From Actinomycetes bacterium (GTDB taxonomy: Bacteria; Actinomycetota; Acidimicrobiia; Acidimicrobiales; Bog-793), in assembly GCA_021798985.1 (NCBI GenBank), contig JAJZBI010000018.1:1-64000 (forward strand): 64,000 bases of DNA, in the 5' to 3' direction. The notes beneath the pieces are model-generated. The model did not search any database and was not told the origin of the DNA. It saw only the letters and a program-made list of their open reading frames with translations. The position numbers were made by a program, and so were the translations under genes. This document shows, one piece after another, positions 17,665 to 29,695 of this stretch (positions within the stretch are counted from its first letter, which is position 1; each line of letters begins with the position of its first letter).

Positions 17665-18889
17665 TCAAGCTGCCTCGGCAGATTCGTGTTCGGAACGGTG
17701 GCCCCATGCGGTGTGCTCGTCGTAGAAGCTGCCGTTGGCGAGGCAGCCATGAAGGATGCCGACGAGCCGGTTGCCGAGAGCCCTGAGGGCCGCGTGGTGG
17801 GTGTCTCCGGCGTCACGATGGGCGTCGTAGAAGGCGCGGGCTCCTGACGAGGCGTTGAGACTCGCGAATGCCCACAGGTAGATCGCATCGGCAAGGCGCA
17901 TGTTGCGGGCGTAGTGGGCGAGCACGACACGCTTGGTGCCCGACGCGGGGGTGATGGGCGACGTGCCGGCGTAGTTCTTGCGAGACTTGGCGGTGGCGTA
18001 GCCGGTCCGGGTCATCCCCGAACTCGCCGAGCACCCGGGCGCCGAGGATGGTCCCCAGTCCTGGCAGGGAGAGGACCACCTGGGCGGCCGGGTGCTGCTC
18101 AAAACCCGTTCCGAGCTCCTTTTCGAGCGCGTCGATCTCGCAGTTCATGGTGTCGATGACCGCCACCAAGGCGCTCACGGACGCTCCCATCGCCCTGGCC
18201 AGCGCCGCGGAGCCCTCGAGCTGGGGCGATCGCAGGGCCTCTTGGATCTCGGTGGCCCGTCGCTCGACGTTGCGCTGGCGTCCGGCCCGGCGCGGCGCAG
18301 CAGCGATCTTGGAGAGCGAGAGCCCCCTCCCGATCCCCGGGCTCGGCGCGATCCTCAGGACTTGTGTCGCATCGCCACTTGCGAGGTCCTCGAAGGCGAC
18401 GAGTGCGGCGGGGTAGAACTCCCGAAGCGCCGAGCGCAGCGCATTGGTCTGAGACCTCGTGACCAGATCATCGACTGGTGCGCCTGGGCGAGGACTTTCA
18501 CCGCCTCGGCGGTCTCTGAGTCGCCGGAGACCGGGCGGTGGTTGTGACGATCGGTCCGCACCATGTCCGCGAGCACTTTCGCGTCGCCGGGGTCAGATTT
18601 CGCGCCCGAGCTCGAGTGGCGATCCCGATAGCGCGACGTCGACATCGGGTTCACCGCGTAGACGAGGTAGCCGGCTGCGATGAGCGCACCGACGAACAGT
18701 CCCCGGTCCGTCTCGATCCCGGTCACCACCTCGGGCGGGCTCTTCGACGTGTGCGCCGACGAGCTCATGAAAGCGGGCGACGCCTTCCACGCCCTCGGGA
18801 AGCCGCCCTCCGCCAAGACGCCTGTCCCCCTCGTCCTCGATATGGACATCGTGGTGGGCTTCGGCCCAGTCCACTCCGACAAAGATCAT
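17665..18889 (-). pseudogene. IS110-family transposase, broken by frameshifts
   Basis: Four minus-strand fragments in alternating frames together make one IS110/IS116-type transposase. The start (MIFVGVDWAEAHHDVH) holds the first Asp of the DEDD RuvC-like site. The next frame carries GIETDRGLFVGALIAAGYLVYAVNP and GAKSDPGDAKVLADM. A third frame has LSLPGLGTILGARVLGEFGDDP, and the last YAGTSPITPASGTKR, whose Ser region is catalytic in this family. At least three frame changes (near 18735, 18460 and 18015) are needed, so no functional enzyme is made. A sequencing-error origin is less likely given three events. IS110 elements lack terminal inverted repeats, and none were seen. Confidence 0.88.
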
Positions 18890-18955
18890 CTGGCTCCTCT
18901 CATCGCGCCGGCGCTTTGTCGAGCCCGAGGACCCCAGCAGCTTCCTAATGGTTCA

Positions 18956-19077
18956 GTGCTCGAGGCACGCAATCCCACCAGCCGTCCAAGGAGGCCTCAC
19001 CGACCGACAGGGGCACGATCTAGACCTAGGACTCGAGGTCCGGGCTTCTGTAGTGCTCACCTGTCGGCGGCTCGGTG
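18956..19077 (-). ncRNA. Structured non-coding end of the IS110 element; possible bridge RNA remnant
   Basis: Upstream of the transposase start, CACCGACCGACAGG (18998-19011) pairs with CCTGTCGGcggcTCGGTG (19060-19077), leaving a 4-base bulge. The pair encloses a GACCT/AGGTC hairpin at 19023-19040. A further GTGC/GCAC hairpin is at 18956-18968. In IS110-group elements this region encodes the bridge RNA that pairs with target and donor DNA. Family assignment of the RNA is inference from position and foldability. Confidence 0.35.
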
Positions 19078-19161
19078 GACCAGTCTCTCCGTTGAAGAGC
19101 GATGCCGTCCGGTCCCATTAGGCCTCCCACCCCGCTCCTCACCGCCGCGCCGGCGGCTCCC

Positions 19162-19866
19162 TCACAGCAACGCCAGCAGCTCCTTGCGAGCGTGTCCGCG
19201 CTCGACCGCGCCCAGCGCCACGACCGCGTACGCGGGTCGGAAGCCGAGCGCGCCTTCGAGCGGCCCGCCCTCGAGGCGGCCGCGACGGCCCCCGACGCGC
19301 TCCAGCGCGATCGGGTCGCGCAGGGGGAGGCGCTGGGGCATGCCCCCCCAGACGAGCACGGCCTCGCTCTGCTGATCGCGATCGCACTGGAGCGTGAGGC
19401 CGCGGCGATCGACCCCGACGAGGACGACCGAGGGGTGCGAGCCGTCGAGGTCGACGAAGGCGACCGACGGCCCCCACGCGCCGAGGAGCGGGGCGCCGTC
19501 GCGCTCGGGTGCGGCGAGGCGGGCGAGGAGGCGTCGCGCTCTGCGCGGCCGGAGCCGCCCGGCGCGCGCGGGGGCCTCGGCCGGCACGACCGCCTCGGGG
19601 CGCGCTGGATCGGCCGGGCCGTCCCCGGGCGCCAGCGCGAAGCGGATCACGTCCATCGGCGTAACGGAGGCGAAGGCGTCGGCGCGCCCGGCGGGGGAGC
19701 GTACGAGGGCGCCGGAGGTCACGTCGACGCCGACCCATTCCTCCTCGCTCGCCGCGAGCACGACGCAGGTGAGGCGTGCCCCCGGCGCGCTCGCCCGGGG
19801 CGTGCCGGGCCGGATGCGCCGCACCAGCCGGACGCGGGCGGCGGCGCGCGCTCGTGCCGGGCTCAT
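19162..19866 (-). CDS. Hypothetical protein
   Basis: A 234-residue Ala/Arg-rich protein with no family I recognise. Readable blocks are [47 protein letters not shown] and [18 protein letters not shown], a mainly beta pattern. The ORF-track start at 19941 lies inside the upstream gene. The ATG at 19866 overlaps the stop of the DUF255 gene as ATGA, so the two are translationally coupled and presumably co-transcribed. Confidence 0.7.
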   Translation of the reverse strand: MSPARARAAARVRLVRRIRPGTPRASAPGARLTCVVLAASEEEWVGVDVTSGALVRSPAGRADAFASVTPMDVIRFALAPGDGPADPARPEAVVPAEAPARAGRLRPRRARRLLARLAAPERDGAPLLGAWGPSVAFVDLDGSHPSVVLVGVDRRGLTLQCDRDQQSEAVLVWGGMPQRLPLRDPIALERVGGRRGRLEGGPLEGALGFRPAYAVVALGAVERGHARKELLALL

Positions 19867-21851
19867 CGCGACACCAACCCGAGCGCCTCGATCAGGCCAT
19901 CGGCTGCGGCGAGTGGCGCGAGGCACGTGTTGTGGCGACACACATAGGCCTGGCCGGGCTGGCGTCCGGAGAACAGCGGTCCGCCGTCGTCTTCGCCCCA
20001 GGCCAGCACGGCAAGGGGAAGGAAGCGCCCAGCGACCGCGTCGAGCAGCTCACCGCGCCTGCCGGGAAGCACGAGCTCGACCGGGCCCGCCGCGGCGAGC
20101 TCGGCGGCATAGCAAAGGTGCGCCATCGCGAGCGGTCCGGCGCCAAGGCTCGCCCCGGCCGCCGCGATCGTCGCCATCGCCCGCTCGCGCAGTGCCTCGT
20201 CACCACGGCGCGCCCCGAGGCGCAACAGCGCGACGGCGGCCACCGAGCCGGCGGCCGGGGTGACCCCGTCGTAGGTGTCCCGGGGGCGGACGACGAGCTC
20301 CTCGGCGTCGCTGCCGGTCGTGTACCAGCCGCCGTCGGGGGCGCTGAAGCGCTCGACCAGGTCCTGGGCCACCACGGCGGCCTCGGCGGTCCAGCGCGCC
20401 TCGCCCGTCGCCTCGCCAAGACGCGTGAAGAACTCGACGAGCCACGCGTAGTCCGCCGCGACCGCCAGGCCCGACGTGCGGCCGTCACGGTAGCTGCGAT
20501 GCCAGCGTCCCTCGCCGTCGCGCAGCGAGCCCAGGAGGAACTCGGCGAGCGCTCGCGCGGCCGCCAGCCACTCCGGTCGGTCAAGGGCGAGACCGGCCTC
20601 GGCGAGCGTGGCGCCGAACATCGCGTTCCACTCGCAGATCACCTTGTCGTCACGCCCCGGCGGTGGCCGGCGCCGGCGCGCCGCGAGCATCGCCAGCCGG
20701 AGCGCCTCGAGCTCCTCGTCGCGCGCGATCTCGCCGACGGGGCGGTGCAAGACGCTTCGGCCCTCGAAGTTCCCGCCGCGCACGACGCCGTAGGCGCGCG
20801 CCGCGTGCTCGGCGCGCTCGTGGCCGAGCAGCGCGTGCAGCTCGCCGACGGTCCAGGTCGCAAAGCGCCCCTCGCCCTCTTGGCTGTCCGCGTCCTCGGA
20901 GGCAGCCAAGCCCCCACCGGGCGCGCCGAGGTCGGCGAGCACGTAGCCGACGGTCTCCTCGACGACCTGGCGCCAGCGGCGATCTCCGGTCACCTCGTAG
21001 GCGTGCAGGTACAGCCGCGCCAGCATCGCCTGGTCGTAGAGCATCTTCTCAAAGTGCGGCACCTGCCAGGCGGAGTCCACGCTGTAGCGACAAAAGCCGC
21101 CGAGGAGGTGGTCGTAGATGCCGCCCGAGGCCATCTGGGCGAGGGTGTGCTCGACCATCTCGAGCGCCCGACGGTCGCCCGCCGCCCCGGCGCGCAGCAC
21201 GAGCTCGAGCATCGGCACCTGGGGGAACTTCGGGGCGCCGCCGATCCCGCCATGGGCCGGGTCATAGAGGGCCGAGAAGCGCTCGAGCGCGGCGGCCACG
21301 AGCGCCTCGGCCGCGGGCACCTCGGCGAGCGCGCCGGGGCCGGCCAGGCGGTTGGCGACCGCCTGGGTCAGCTCGCTCGCCTGGCCGTCGATCTCCTCGC
21401 GCTGGTTCGCCCAGGCCTGGGCGACGGCGTGCAGGACGGCGCGAAACGAGGGGGCATGCGCGCGGTCGCGTGGCGGGAAGTAGGTGCCGCCGAAGAACGG
21501 GCGCCCGTCGGGGGTGCAAAAGACGCTGAGCGGCCAGCCGCCGCTACCGGTGAGGGCCTGGACGGCCTCGAGGTAGAGCGCGTCGAGATCCGGTCGCTCC
21601 TCCCGGTCGACCTTGACCGCCACGAAGCCCTCGGCCAGCACGGCGGCGATCGCCGGGTCCTCGAAGGACTCGTGCGCCATGACGTGGCACCAGTGGCAGG
21701 CCGAATACCCGATCGACACGAACAGTGGCACGTCGCGGCGCCGCGCCTCGGCCAGTGCCGCTTCGCCCCAGGGGAACCAGTCGACGGGGTTCTCCGCGTG
21801 CTGGCGCAAATACGGGCTGGTCTCATTGGCGAGGCGATTGGGTCGGACCAC
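19863..21851 (-). CDS. Thioredoxin-fold DUF255 protein (YyaL/SPATA20 family)
   Basis: A 662-residue protein with an N-terminal thioredoxin-like domain starting [17 protein letters not shown] and the redox motif ACHWCHVM (Cys52, Cys55). A long alpha/alpha-barrel part like N-acylglucosamine 2-epimerases or glycosidases follows. The cellular substrate of the family is unknown. The GTG start at 21851 has GAGGAG directly before it and TAGGTT before that, so it could start leaderless or with a minimal leader. Confidence 0.92.
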   Translation of the reverse strand: MVRPNRLANETSPYLRQHAENPVDWFPWGEAALAEARRRDVPLFVSIGYSACHWCHVMAHESFEDPAIAAVLAEGFVAVKVDREERPDLDALYLEAVQALTGSGGWPLSVFCTPDGRPFFGGTYFPPRDRAHAPSFRAVLHAVAQAWANQREEIDGQASELTQAVANRLAGPGALAEVPAAEALVAAALERFSALYDPAHGGIGGAPKFPQVPMLELVLRAGAAGDRRALEMVEHTLAQMASGGIYDHLLGGFCRYSVDSAWQVPHFEKMLYDQAMLARLYLHAYEVTGDRRWRQVVEETVGYVLADLGAPGGGLAASEDADSQEGEGRFATWTVGELHALLGHERAEHAARAYGVVRGGNFEGRSVLHRPVGEIARDEELEALRLAMLAARRRRPPPGRDDKVICEWNAMFGATLAEAGLALDRPEWLAAARALAEFLLGSLRDGEGRWHRSYRDGRTSGLAVAADYAWLVEFFTRLGEATGEARWTAEAAVVAQDLVERFSAPDGGWYTTGSDAEELVVRPRDTYDGVTPAAGSVAAVALLRLGARRGDEALRERAMATIAAAGASLGAGPLAMAHLCYAAELAAAGPVELVLPGRRGELLDAVAGRFLPLAVLAWGEDDGGPLFSGRQPGQAYVCRHNTCLAPLAAADGLIEALGLVSR

Positions 21852-21857
21852 CTCCTC

Positions 21858-21863
21858 AACCTA
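21858..21863 (-). promoter_or_regulatory. -10 hexamer for the DUF255 gene
   Basis: TAGGTT is separated from the GTG start by the 6 bases GAGGAG. It lies in the 142-bp gap after thiC, so this gene need not depend on the thiamine promoter. Confidence 0.45.
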
Positions 21864-21993
21864 TCTGGCCCCCGGGACGGCTCCCTTTCGACACGCGGCC
21901 GCGCGGCAGCAGCGCGGGCTTACCGGCCGGCCCGAGGACCGATCGGGAAGCCCGTGGGCTGGGACTCGCTGATCTACCGTTCCTCCGCCGTGG

Positions 21994-25132
<3,139 letters not shown>

Positions 25133-25339
25133 CTAGCAACCTCCCTGCACCGCGCGCAGCACTTCCACCCGGTCGCCCTCGGCGAGCGCGGTCGCCGCCC
25201 ACTCGGAGCGGGTGAGCACCTCGGCGTTGCGCGCGACGGCTACGCCGCGGACGTCGCCGACGAGCTCGCCGACGAGCTCGCCCACCGTGGTGCCCTCCTT
25301 GAGCTGCTTCTGCTTGCCGTTCACGACTGCGGTGATCAT
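25133..25339 (-). CDS. thiS: Sulfur carrier protein ThiS, with Cys after the terminal Gly-Gly
   Basis: A 68-residue ubiquitin-fold sulfur carrier starting MITAVVNGKQKQL. ThiS proteins normally end in Gly-Gly, whose carboxylate is adenylated and thiolated. Here the reading frame ends VQGGC, one Cys beyond (GGA GGT TGC TAG). Either a protease must trim the Cys, or the form is inactive until processed. Overlaps thiO by ATGA and abuts thiG. Confidence 0.93.
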   Translation of the reverse strand: MITAVVNGKQKQLKEGTTVGELVGELVGDVRGVAVARNAEVLTRSEWAATALAEGDRVEVLRAVQGGC

Positions 25340-26472
25340 CCGAACCTCGCTGGCGTGAACGGGGTGGCCGAGCTCGGGCCTGGTTCGCCGACCAGCGCGG
25401 CGACGACGGCGTCCGCCGTGATCGGCCCAAGAAGGAAGCCGTTGCGGTAGTGGCCCGTCGCGACGATCAGCCGGTCGAGCGCGCTGTGCCCGATGATGGG
25501 CGCGTTGTCTGGCGTGGCGGGCCGCAGCCGCCCCATCACTTCGGCGAGCTCGAGCTCCGATAGCGCCGGCACGACGGCGAGCGCGTCATGGAGGAGGTCG
25601 TGCACCGCCCCCGCCCGGCTCTCGGTGCGGTACCCCCCCTCCTCTGAGGTCGCCCCAACGACGACCTCGCCGTTGCGGCGGGGTACGAGGTACACCAAGC
25701 GGCCCTCGACGTGCGCGCGGGTGACCCGATTGAGGATGGGTGTATCGGGATCGCCCTTCAAGCGGGCGATGTCGCCTCGGACGGGGCGTACCGGCGACCG
25801 GCACGCATCGGGGATGCCGACGATCGGCGAGCCCGTCGCCCCGGTCGCGAGCACGACCTGGTTCGCCTCGACGACCTCACCCGAGGCGGTGACGAGGCGG
25901 TGCGCCCGGCCGTTGTCGCCGGGGTCAAGCTTCGCGACCGCCTCGCGCCGAAGTGACGTCCTCGCCTGGACGACGGCCACGAGCGCCATGACGACCGCCC
26001 GGTTGTCGACCTGGAGATCGGTCGGGACCTCAAAGCCGCCGCGCACGCTCGGGTGCAGCGCCGGCTCCAGCCGGCGGCACGCACGGCTGGTGAGCCATTC
26101 GCTCGACAGTCCGAAACTCCGGGAGCGGTCGAGGATGTCGGCGAGGTGGCGGCGGTCGTCGTCGTCGAAGGCGACCGCGAGCGTGCCCTCTTGGCGCAGG
26201 CCCACCTCGGCTCCTGCATCGGCCTCGAGATCTGCGGCAAAAGCGGGCCAGCGGCGGAGCGAGTCTGTGGCGAGCGGGAGGAGCGCCGACTCTTTGGGGG
26301 TTGCCTCGCTGAGTGGCGCCAGCATCCCCGCTGCTGCCCATGAGGCTCCCATGCCGGGCGCCGGGTCGAGCACGGTGACCTTGAGCCCCCTTCTGGCGCT
26401 TTGCCAGGCGCAGGCGAGGCCGATGATGCCGCCGCCGACGACGGCGACGTCCGCCCGGCACGGCGCGCTCAT
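25336..26472 (-). CDS. thiO: Glycine oxidase ThiO
   Basis: A 378-residue FAD-dependent amine oxidase that turns glycine into the dehydroglycine used by ThiG. The Rossmann FAD motif VAVVGGGIIGLACAW is at residues 9-23, and ASWAAAGMLAPLSE is typical of ThiO. A late GHYRNGFLLGP matches the substrate-site region. Second gene of the thi operon, overlapping the first gene's stop and thiS by 4 bases each. Confidence 0.94.
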   Translation of the reverse strand: MSAPCRADVAVVGGGIIGLACAWQSARRGLKVTVLDPAPGMGASWAAAGMLAPLSEATPKESALLPLATDSLRRWPAFAADLEADAGAEVGLRQEGTLAVAFDDDDRRHLADILDRSRSFGLSSEWLTSRACRRLEPALHPSVRGGFEVPTDLQVDNRAVVMALVAVVQARTSLRREAVAKLDPGDNGRAHRLVTASGEVVEANQVVLATGATGSPIVGIPDACRSPVRPVRGDIARLKGDPDTPILNRVTRAHVEGRLVYLVPRRNGEVVVGATSEEGGYRTESRAGAVHDLLHDALAVVPALSELELAEVMGRLRPATPDNAPIIGHSALDRLIVATGHYRNGFLLGPITADAVVAALVGEPGPSSATPFTPARFG

Positions 26473-27095
26473 CGCCGTTGCCTGGCGAGACGAAGGGCGC
26501 CGGCGAGCTCTGCCGCCGCGGTCTTTGGGTCAGCCGTCCGAGAGACGGCACCGACGACCGCCACGCCGTGGGCGCCCGCCGCGATGAGGGCGGGGACGTC
26601 CTTCGCCTCGATCCCGCCGATCGCCACCACCGGAACCTCGACAGCGACCGCCACGTCGGCGATCCCTTCGAGCCCGATCGCCGGCGGGAGCCCTTGCTTC
26701 GTCGTCGTCTCGAAGCACGGGCCGACACCAAGGTAGGAGGCACCTGCGGCGACCGCCGACCGCGCCGCCTCGGGATCCCGTGCCGTCGCACCCACAAGCA
26801 GGCTGGTGCCGGCAACTCGTCGGACCGCCTCGACGGGCAGATCGGCGTCGCCCACGTGCACGCCCGCCGCTCCGACGGCGATGGCGATGTCGACCCGGTC
26901 GTCGATGACGCAGGCAGCCCCGAAGGCGAGGCACCGGCTCGCCACGGTCGCGGCGAGGTGATAGAGGTCTCGATCCGTCCAGCCCTTGGCCCGGACCTGG
27001 ATCGTGTCAGCGCCCCCTTCGAGCGCCGCCTCGATGGCGGCGAGCGGGTCGCGCCCAGGCGCCGCGTCGGTGATCACATGGAGCTGGCCGACCAC
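26469..27095 (-). CDS. thiE: Thiamine phosphate synthase ThiE
   Basis: A 208-residue enzyme that couples HMP-PP to the thiazole phosphate. It carries LHVITDA, TIQVRAKG, the acidic VIDDRVDIA metal site, GVHVGDADLPVE and YLGVGPCFETTTK. The ORF track starts at the ATG at 27119, but that ATG and the next bases belong to the conserved 3' part of the TPP riboswitch. The GTG at 27095 fits best: the riboswitch AAGGGA sits 9 bases before it and would act as the ribosome-binding site. A GTG at 27104 is possible but too close. Heads the thi operon. Confidence 0.93.
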   Translation of the reverse strand: MVGQLHVITDAAPGRDPLAAIEAALEGGADTIQVRAKGWTDRDLYHLAATVASRCLAFGAACVIDDRVDIAIAVGAAGVHVGDADLPVEAVRRVAGTSLLVGATARDPEAARSAVAAGASYLGVGPCFETTTKQGLPPAIGLEGIADVAVAVEVPVVAIGGIEAKDVPALIAAGAHGVAVVGAVSRTADPKTAAAELAGALRLARQRR

Positions 27096-27104
27096 ATCGC
27101 TCAC

Positions 27105-27192
27105 TCCCTTCGCCGGCATGACCCGGATCAGGTTCTGGCGGTCGAGGGCGCTGAGCCCCCCTCTCAGCCCCTCCCGTGGGGCTCCCGCGTTG
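27105..27192 (-). promoter_or_regulatory. TPP riboswitch (THI element)
   Basis: On the minus strand the signature GGGGCTGAGAGGGG is followed by AACCTGATCCGGGTCATGCC and GGCGAAGGGA, matching the thi-box consensus. The terminal AAGGGA is also the only ribosome-binding site for thiE, so ligand binding should hide it and block translation of the first gene; overlaps would spread the effect along the operon. Confidence 0.93.
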
Positions 27193-27199
27193 TCACTCG

Positions 27200-27229
27200 T
27201 GTATAGGACGCCGCCCCGTCCGCCGTCAA
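27200..27229 (-). promoter_or_regulatory. Sigma70-like promoter of the thi operon
   Basis: TTGACG, an 18-base spacer, then TATACA. The predicted start about 7 bases on falls at the 5' edge of the riboswitch. This is the best-matching promoter in the window. Confidence 0.75.
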
Positions 27230-27472
27230 GGCGCGGCCCGCTTCAGATGATGTCACGGCGAGTGTCATGAGCGATGGCCGGCGGATCACCCGCTCTGGTG
27301 ACTGGGGCGACGGTGATCGACGCCACGATGGGTGTGGCCGCGCTGGCGTCGTCGAGCACCGAGCGACCACGGCGGCTGGCCCGGACGCGGCGGTATGTGG
27401 ATCGCCGCTGACATCCGGCGGAGATCGCCGAACCAGCGCGCAACGGGCAACGTGGTCAGGGCGCTTCGCGTC
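27230..27472. other. Non-coding gap between thi promoter and menE
   Basis: I see no supported gene here. ORF-track entries are short and in conflicting frames. A CGGCG/CGCCG hairpin near the menE side could help end menE transcription but lacks a T run. Confidence 0.5.
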
Positions 27473-28609
27473 TCAGCGTGCTCTGGCGGCGAGCTCGCCA
27501 AGGGTGCGCCGGCGGACCTTGCCGATCGCCGTGCGCGGCAGCGCGTCGAGGACGACGAGCTCCTTCGGGGCGCTCACGGGGCCGAGCTCGGCGCGCACGA
27601 GGTCGCGCAGCGCCTCGAGGCGCGGCGGCGCCGCCCCCTTGGCGGGAACGACGAAGGCGACGAGCCGCTCGCCCCACTCGGGGTCAGCCACGCCGGCGAC
27701 GGCGACCTCGCTCACGCCCGGAGCGCCCTCGAGGACCGCCTCGACCGCCACGGGCCAGACCTTCTCGCCGCCGGTCACGATCACCTCGGCGAGGCGCCCG
27801 TGCACGACGAGCCGCCCGTCAGGGGTGAGCTTGCCGCCGTCGCCGGTATGGAAGAAGCCGTCGGAATCGAACGGGACGGTGCCGTCGCGATAGGCGCGTA
27901 GCAGCATCGGCGCGCGCAAACACACCTCGCCGTCGTCGATGCGGACCTCGACGCCTTGGAGCGGGACGCCGTCGTAGACGACGCCGCTGCCGGTCTCGCT
28001 GAGGCCATAGGTCGTGACGACGTTCGGCGGGAGCTCGCCGGGCGGCGCGCTGCCACCGAGCACGATGGTGCGGAAGGCCTCGGCGCGCGACCCGAGCCGG
28101 CGGAGCATCGTCGGGACGAGGGAGATGCGCGTCACGCCCCGCGTTGGGCTGGCGGCGACGCGTTCGACCTCGAAGCGCTCGTGGACCTCGAGGCCCGTGC
28201 CGAGGGCGAGGGCGCGCAGGACGACCGACAGCCCCCCGACATGGGCGAGCGGCAGACAGCAGCACCACGCGTCGTCCTCGGGCGCGATGGCGAGTCGCTC
28301 GCTCGTCGCGAGCGCGGAGGCGGCGACGGCGTCGTGGGTGAGCACGACACCCTTCGGCTCGCCGGTCGTGCCGGAGGTGGCGACGACGACGGCGTCCCCG
28401 GGCTCAACTGGCTCCCCGCCCGAGAGCGCGTGCTCGCCGTCGGTGTCGATGGCGGCTGCCGGACGAAGCGCGCCGAGCAGCCGGGCGCGGGCGGGGCCGG
28501 GCAGGCGCTGGTCGAGTGGCCAGACGGCATCGCCGGCTTCCCAGCACGACACGAGCGCGGTGACGAAGGCCTCGCCGCCGGGCAGGTCGAGGGCGACGAG
28601 CCGGCGCAT
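27473..28609 (-). CDS. menE: o-Succinylbenzoate-CoA ligase MenE
   Basis: A 378-residue AMP-forming acyl-CoA ligase. ATSGTTGEPKGV is the phosphate-binding loop, TTYGLSETGSG the A5 motif, TGDGGKLTPDGRLVVHGR the hinge region, and PRTAIGKVRR the C-terminal catalytic Lys. It is shorter than most family members at the N-terminus, as usual for MenE. The call as MenE rests on clustering with menA, menH and menD. The ORF track starts 127 codons upstream. The ATG at 28609 is chosen because TACGCT lies exactly 6 bases before it. Confidence 0.88.
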   Translation of the reverse strand: MRRLVALDLPGGEAFVTALVSCWEAGDAVWPLDQRLPGPARARLLGALRPAAAIDTDGEHALSGGEPVEPGDAVVVATSGTTGEPKGVVLTHDAVAASALATSERLAIAPEDDAWCCCLPLAHVGGLSVVLRALALGTGLEVHERFEVERVAASPTRGVTRISLVPTMLRRLGSRAEAFRTIVLGGSAPPGELPPNVVTTYGLSETGSGVVYDGVPLQGVEVRIDDGEVCLRAPMLLRAYRDGTVPFDSDGFFHTGDGGKLTPDGRLVVHGRLAEVIVTGGEKVWPVAVEAVLEGAPGVSEVAVAGVADPEWGERLVAFVVPAKGAAPPRLEALRDLVRAELGPVSAPKELVVLDALPRTAIGKVRRRTLGELAARAR

Positions 28610-28615
28610 GGCGGT

Positions 28616-28621
28616 AGCGTA
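28616..28621 (-). promoter_or_regulatory. -10 hexamer for menE (leaderless)
   Basis: TACGCT, six bases, then ATG. No ribosome-binding site is visible. Confidence 0.5.
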
Positions 28622-28772
28622 TCGGCCGCCATGAATGCCGAAGAAGCTGCGCTGGCCGCCTGCAAGGCCAGTGGCGAGGACCTCCGCTCGGTCGGACCCG
28701 GCGCCATCGCGCCCGGCTCGCGAGCCGGCCGCCCCTGCGGCGTGCGTCGGCCGTGAGCTCGCCGCGGCGCAC

Positions 28773-29690
28773 ATGAGCGCCACGTCGGCCAGTCCCGCCA
28801 CGCCGTCACGACCCACCGACCGGCTCGGGATGGCCCGCGCGTTCGTCGCGGGTGCCCGCCCGCGCACGCTGCCCGCCGCGGTGGTGCCCGTCGCCGTCGG
28901 GGTGGCCGTTGCCCACGCCGAGGGCCGCGTGATCTGGTGGCGGGCGGTGCTTGCGCTCGTCGTCTCGCTGGCGATGCAGATCGGCACCAACTACGCCAAC
29001 GACTACTCCGACGGCGTGCGCGGGGCCGACGCGGTGCGCGTCGGCCCCCAACGGCTCGTCGGCGGTGGGCTCGCCTCGCCCCGCGCCGTCAAGATGGCGG
29101 CCATGGTGACCTTCGGGATCGGCGCGGTCGCCGGGCTCGCTCTGGCGTTCGCCACCACGCTGTGGCTGGTGGTGATCGGGGCAGCGTGCATCGCGGCGGG
29201 CTGGCTGTACACCGGTGGCCCCAAGCCCTACGGCTACCTCGGCCTCGGCGAGCTCTTCGTCTTCGTCTTCTTCGGCCTGGTCGCCGTCACCGGCACCGCC
29301 TATGTGAGCGCCGGGCACGTCGGCGCGCTCGCCGTGCTGGCGGGCGTCCCCGTGGGCCTGCTCGCGGTGGCGCTGCTCGTCGTGAACAACCTGCGCGACA
29401 TCCCCGGGGACCGGGCGGTGCACAAGCGCACCCTGGCGGTGCTGCTCGGGGACCGGCGTACCCGTGTGCTCTACGGCGCGTGCGTCCTCGGGGCCTTCTG
29501 CGCCCTTGCGGGCGTGGCCCCGACGCGCCCGGCCTGCCTCGTCGCGCTCGTCGCGCTCGTCGTGGCGTTGCGCCCACTGCGCATCGTCGCCGGTGGGGCG
29601 ACCGGCCGGGAGCTGATCGCGGTCCTCGTGGCCACCGGTGCCCTGCAGCTCGCCTTCGGGGCGCTGTTCACCGCCGGGATCGCCTGGTGA
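28773..29690 (+). CDS. menA: 1,4-dihydroxy-2-naphthoate polyprenyltransferase MenA
   Basis: A 305-residue UbiA-superfamily membrane enzyme that attaches the prenyl chain in menaquinone synthesis. The first Asp-rich motif is NYANDYSDG (residues 73-81) and the second region NNLRDIPGDRAVHKRT. About eight or nine hydrophobic segments follow. The ORF track starts 46 codons upstream in a Pro/Ala/Arg-rich stretch; the ATG at 28773 gives the normal length. Divergent from menE. Confidence 0.94.
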   Translation: MSATSASPATPSRPTDRLGMARAFVAGARPRTLPAAVVPVAVGVAVAHAEGRVIWWRAVLALVVSLAMQIGTNYANDYSDGVRGADAVRVGPQRLVGGGLASPRAVKMAAMVTFGIGAVAGLALAFATTLWLVVIGAACIAAGWLYTGGPKPYGYLGLGELFVFVFFGLVAVTGTAYVSAGHVGALAVLAGVPVGLLAVALLVVNNLRDIPGDRAVHKRTLAVLLGDRRTRVLYGACVLGAFCALAGVAPTRPACLVALVALVVALRPLRIVAGGATGRELIAVLVATGALQLAFGALFTAGIAW

Positions 29691-29695
29691 GCCGG

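Larger units (their letters stand above)
17645..19140 (-). mobile_element. Decayed IS110-family insertion element
   Basis: It comprises the frameshifted transposase plus about 250 bp of non-coding DNA upstream of it. Exact ends cannot be fixed because this family has no terminal inverted repeats and I had no intact copy to compare. It sits between two unrelated convergent genes and interrupts neither. Confidence 0.65.

Noticed and set aside
17665-18889. Functional IS110 transposase produced by programmed frameshifting
   Set aside because: IS110 enzymes are normally read in one frame; three separate frame changes are better explained by decay.
18997-19078. Terminal inverted repeats of a transposon
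   Set aside because: Both arms lie on the same side of the transposase and 48 bases apart, so they form a hairpin, not element ends.
27119-27121. ATG at 27119 as thiE start
   Set aside because: It is part of the conserved TPP riboswitch sequence; a ribosome-binding site fits the GTG at 27095 instead.
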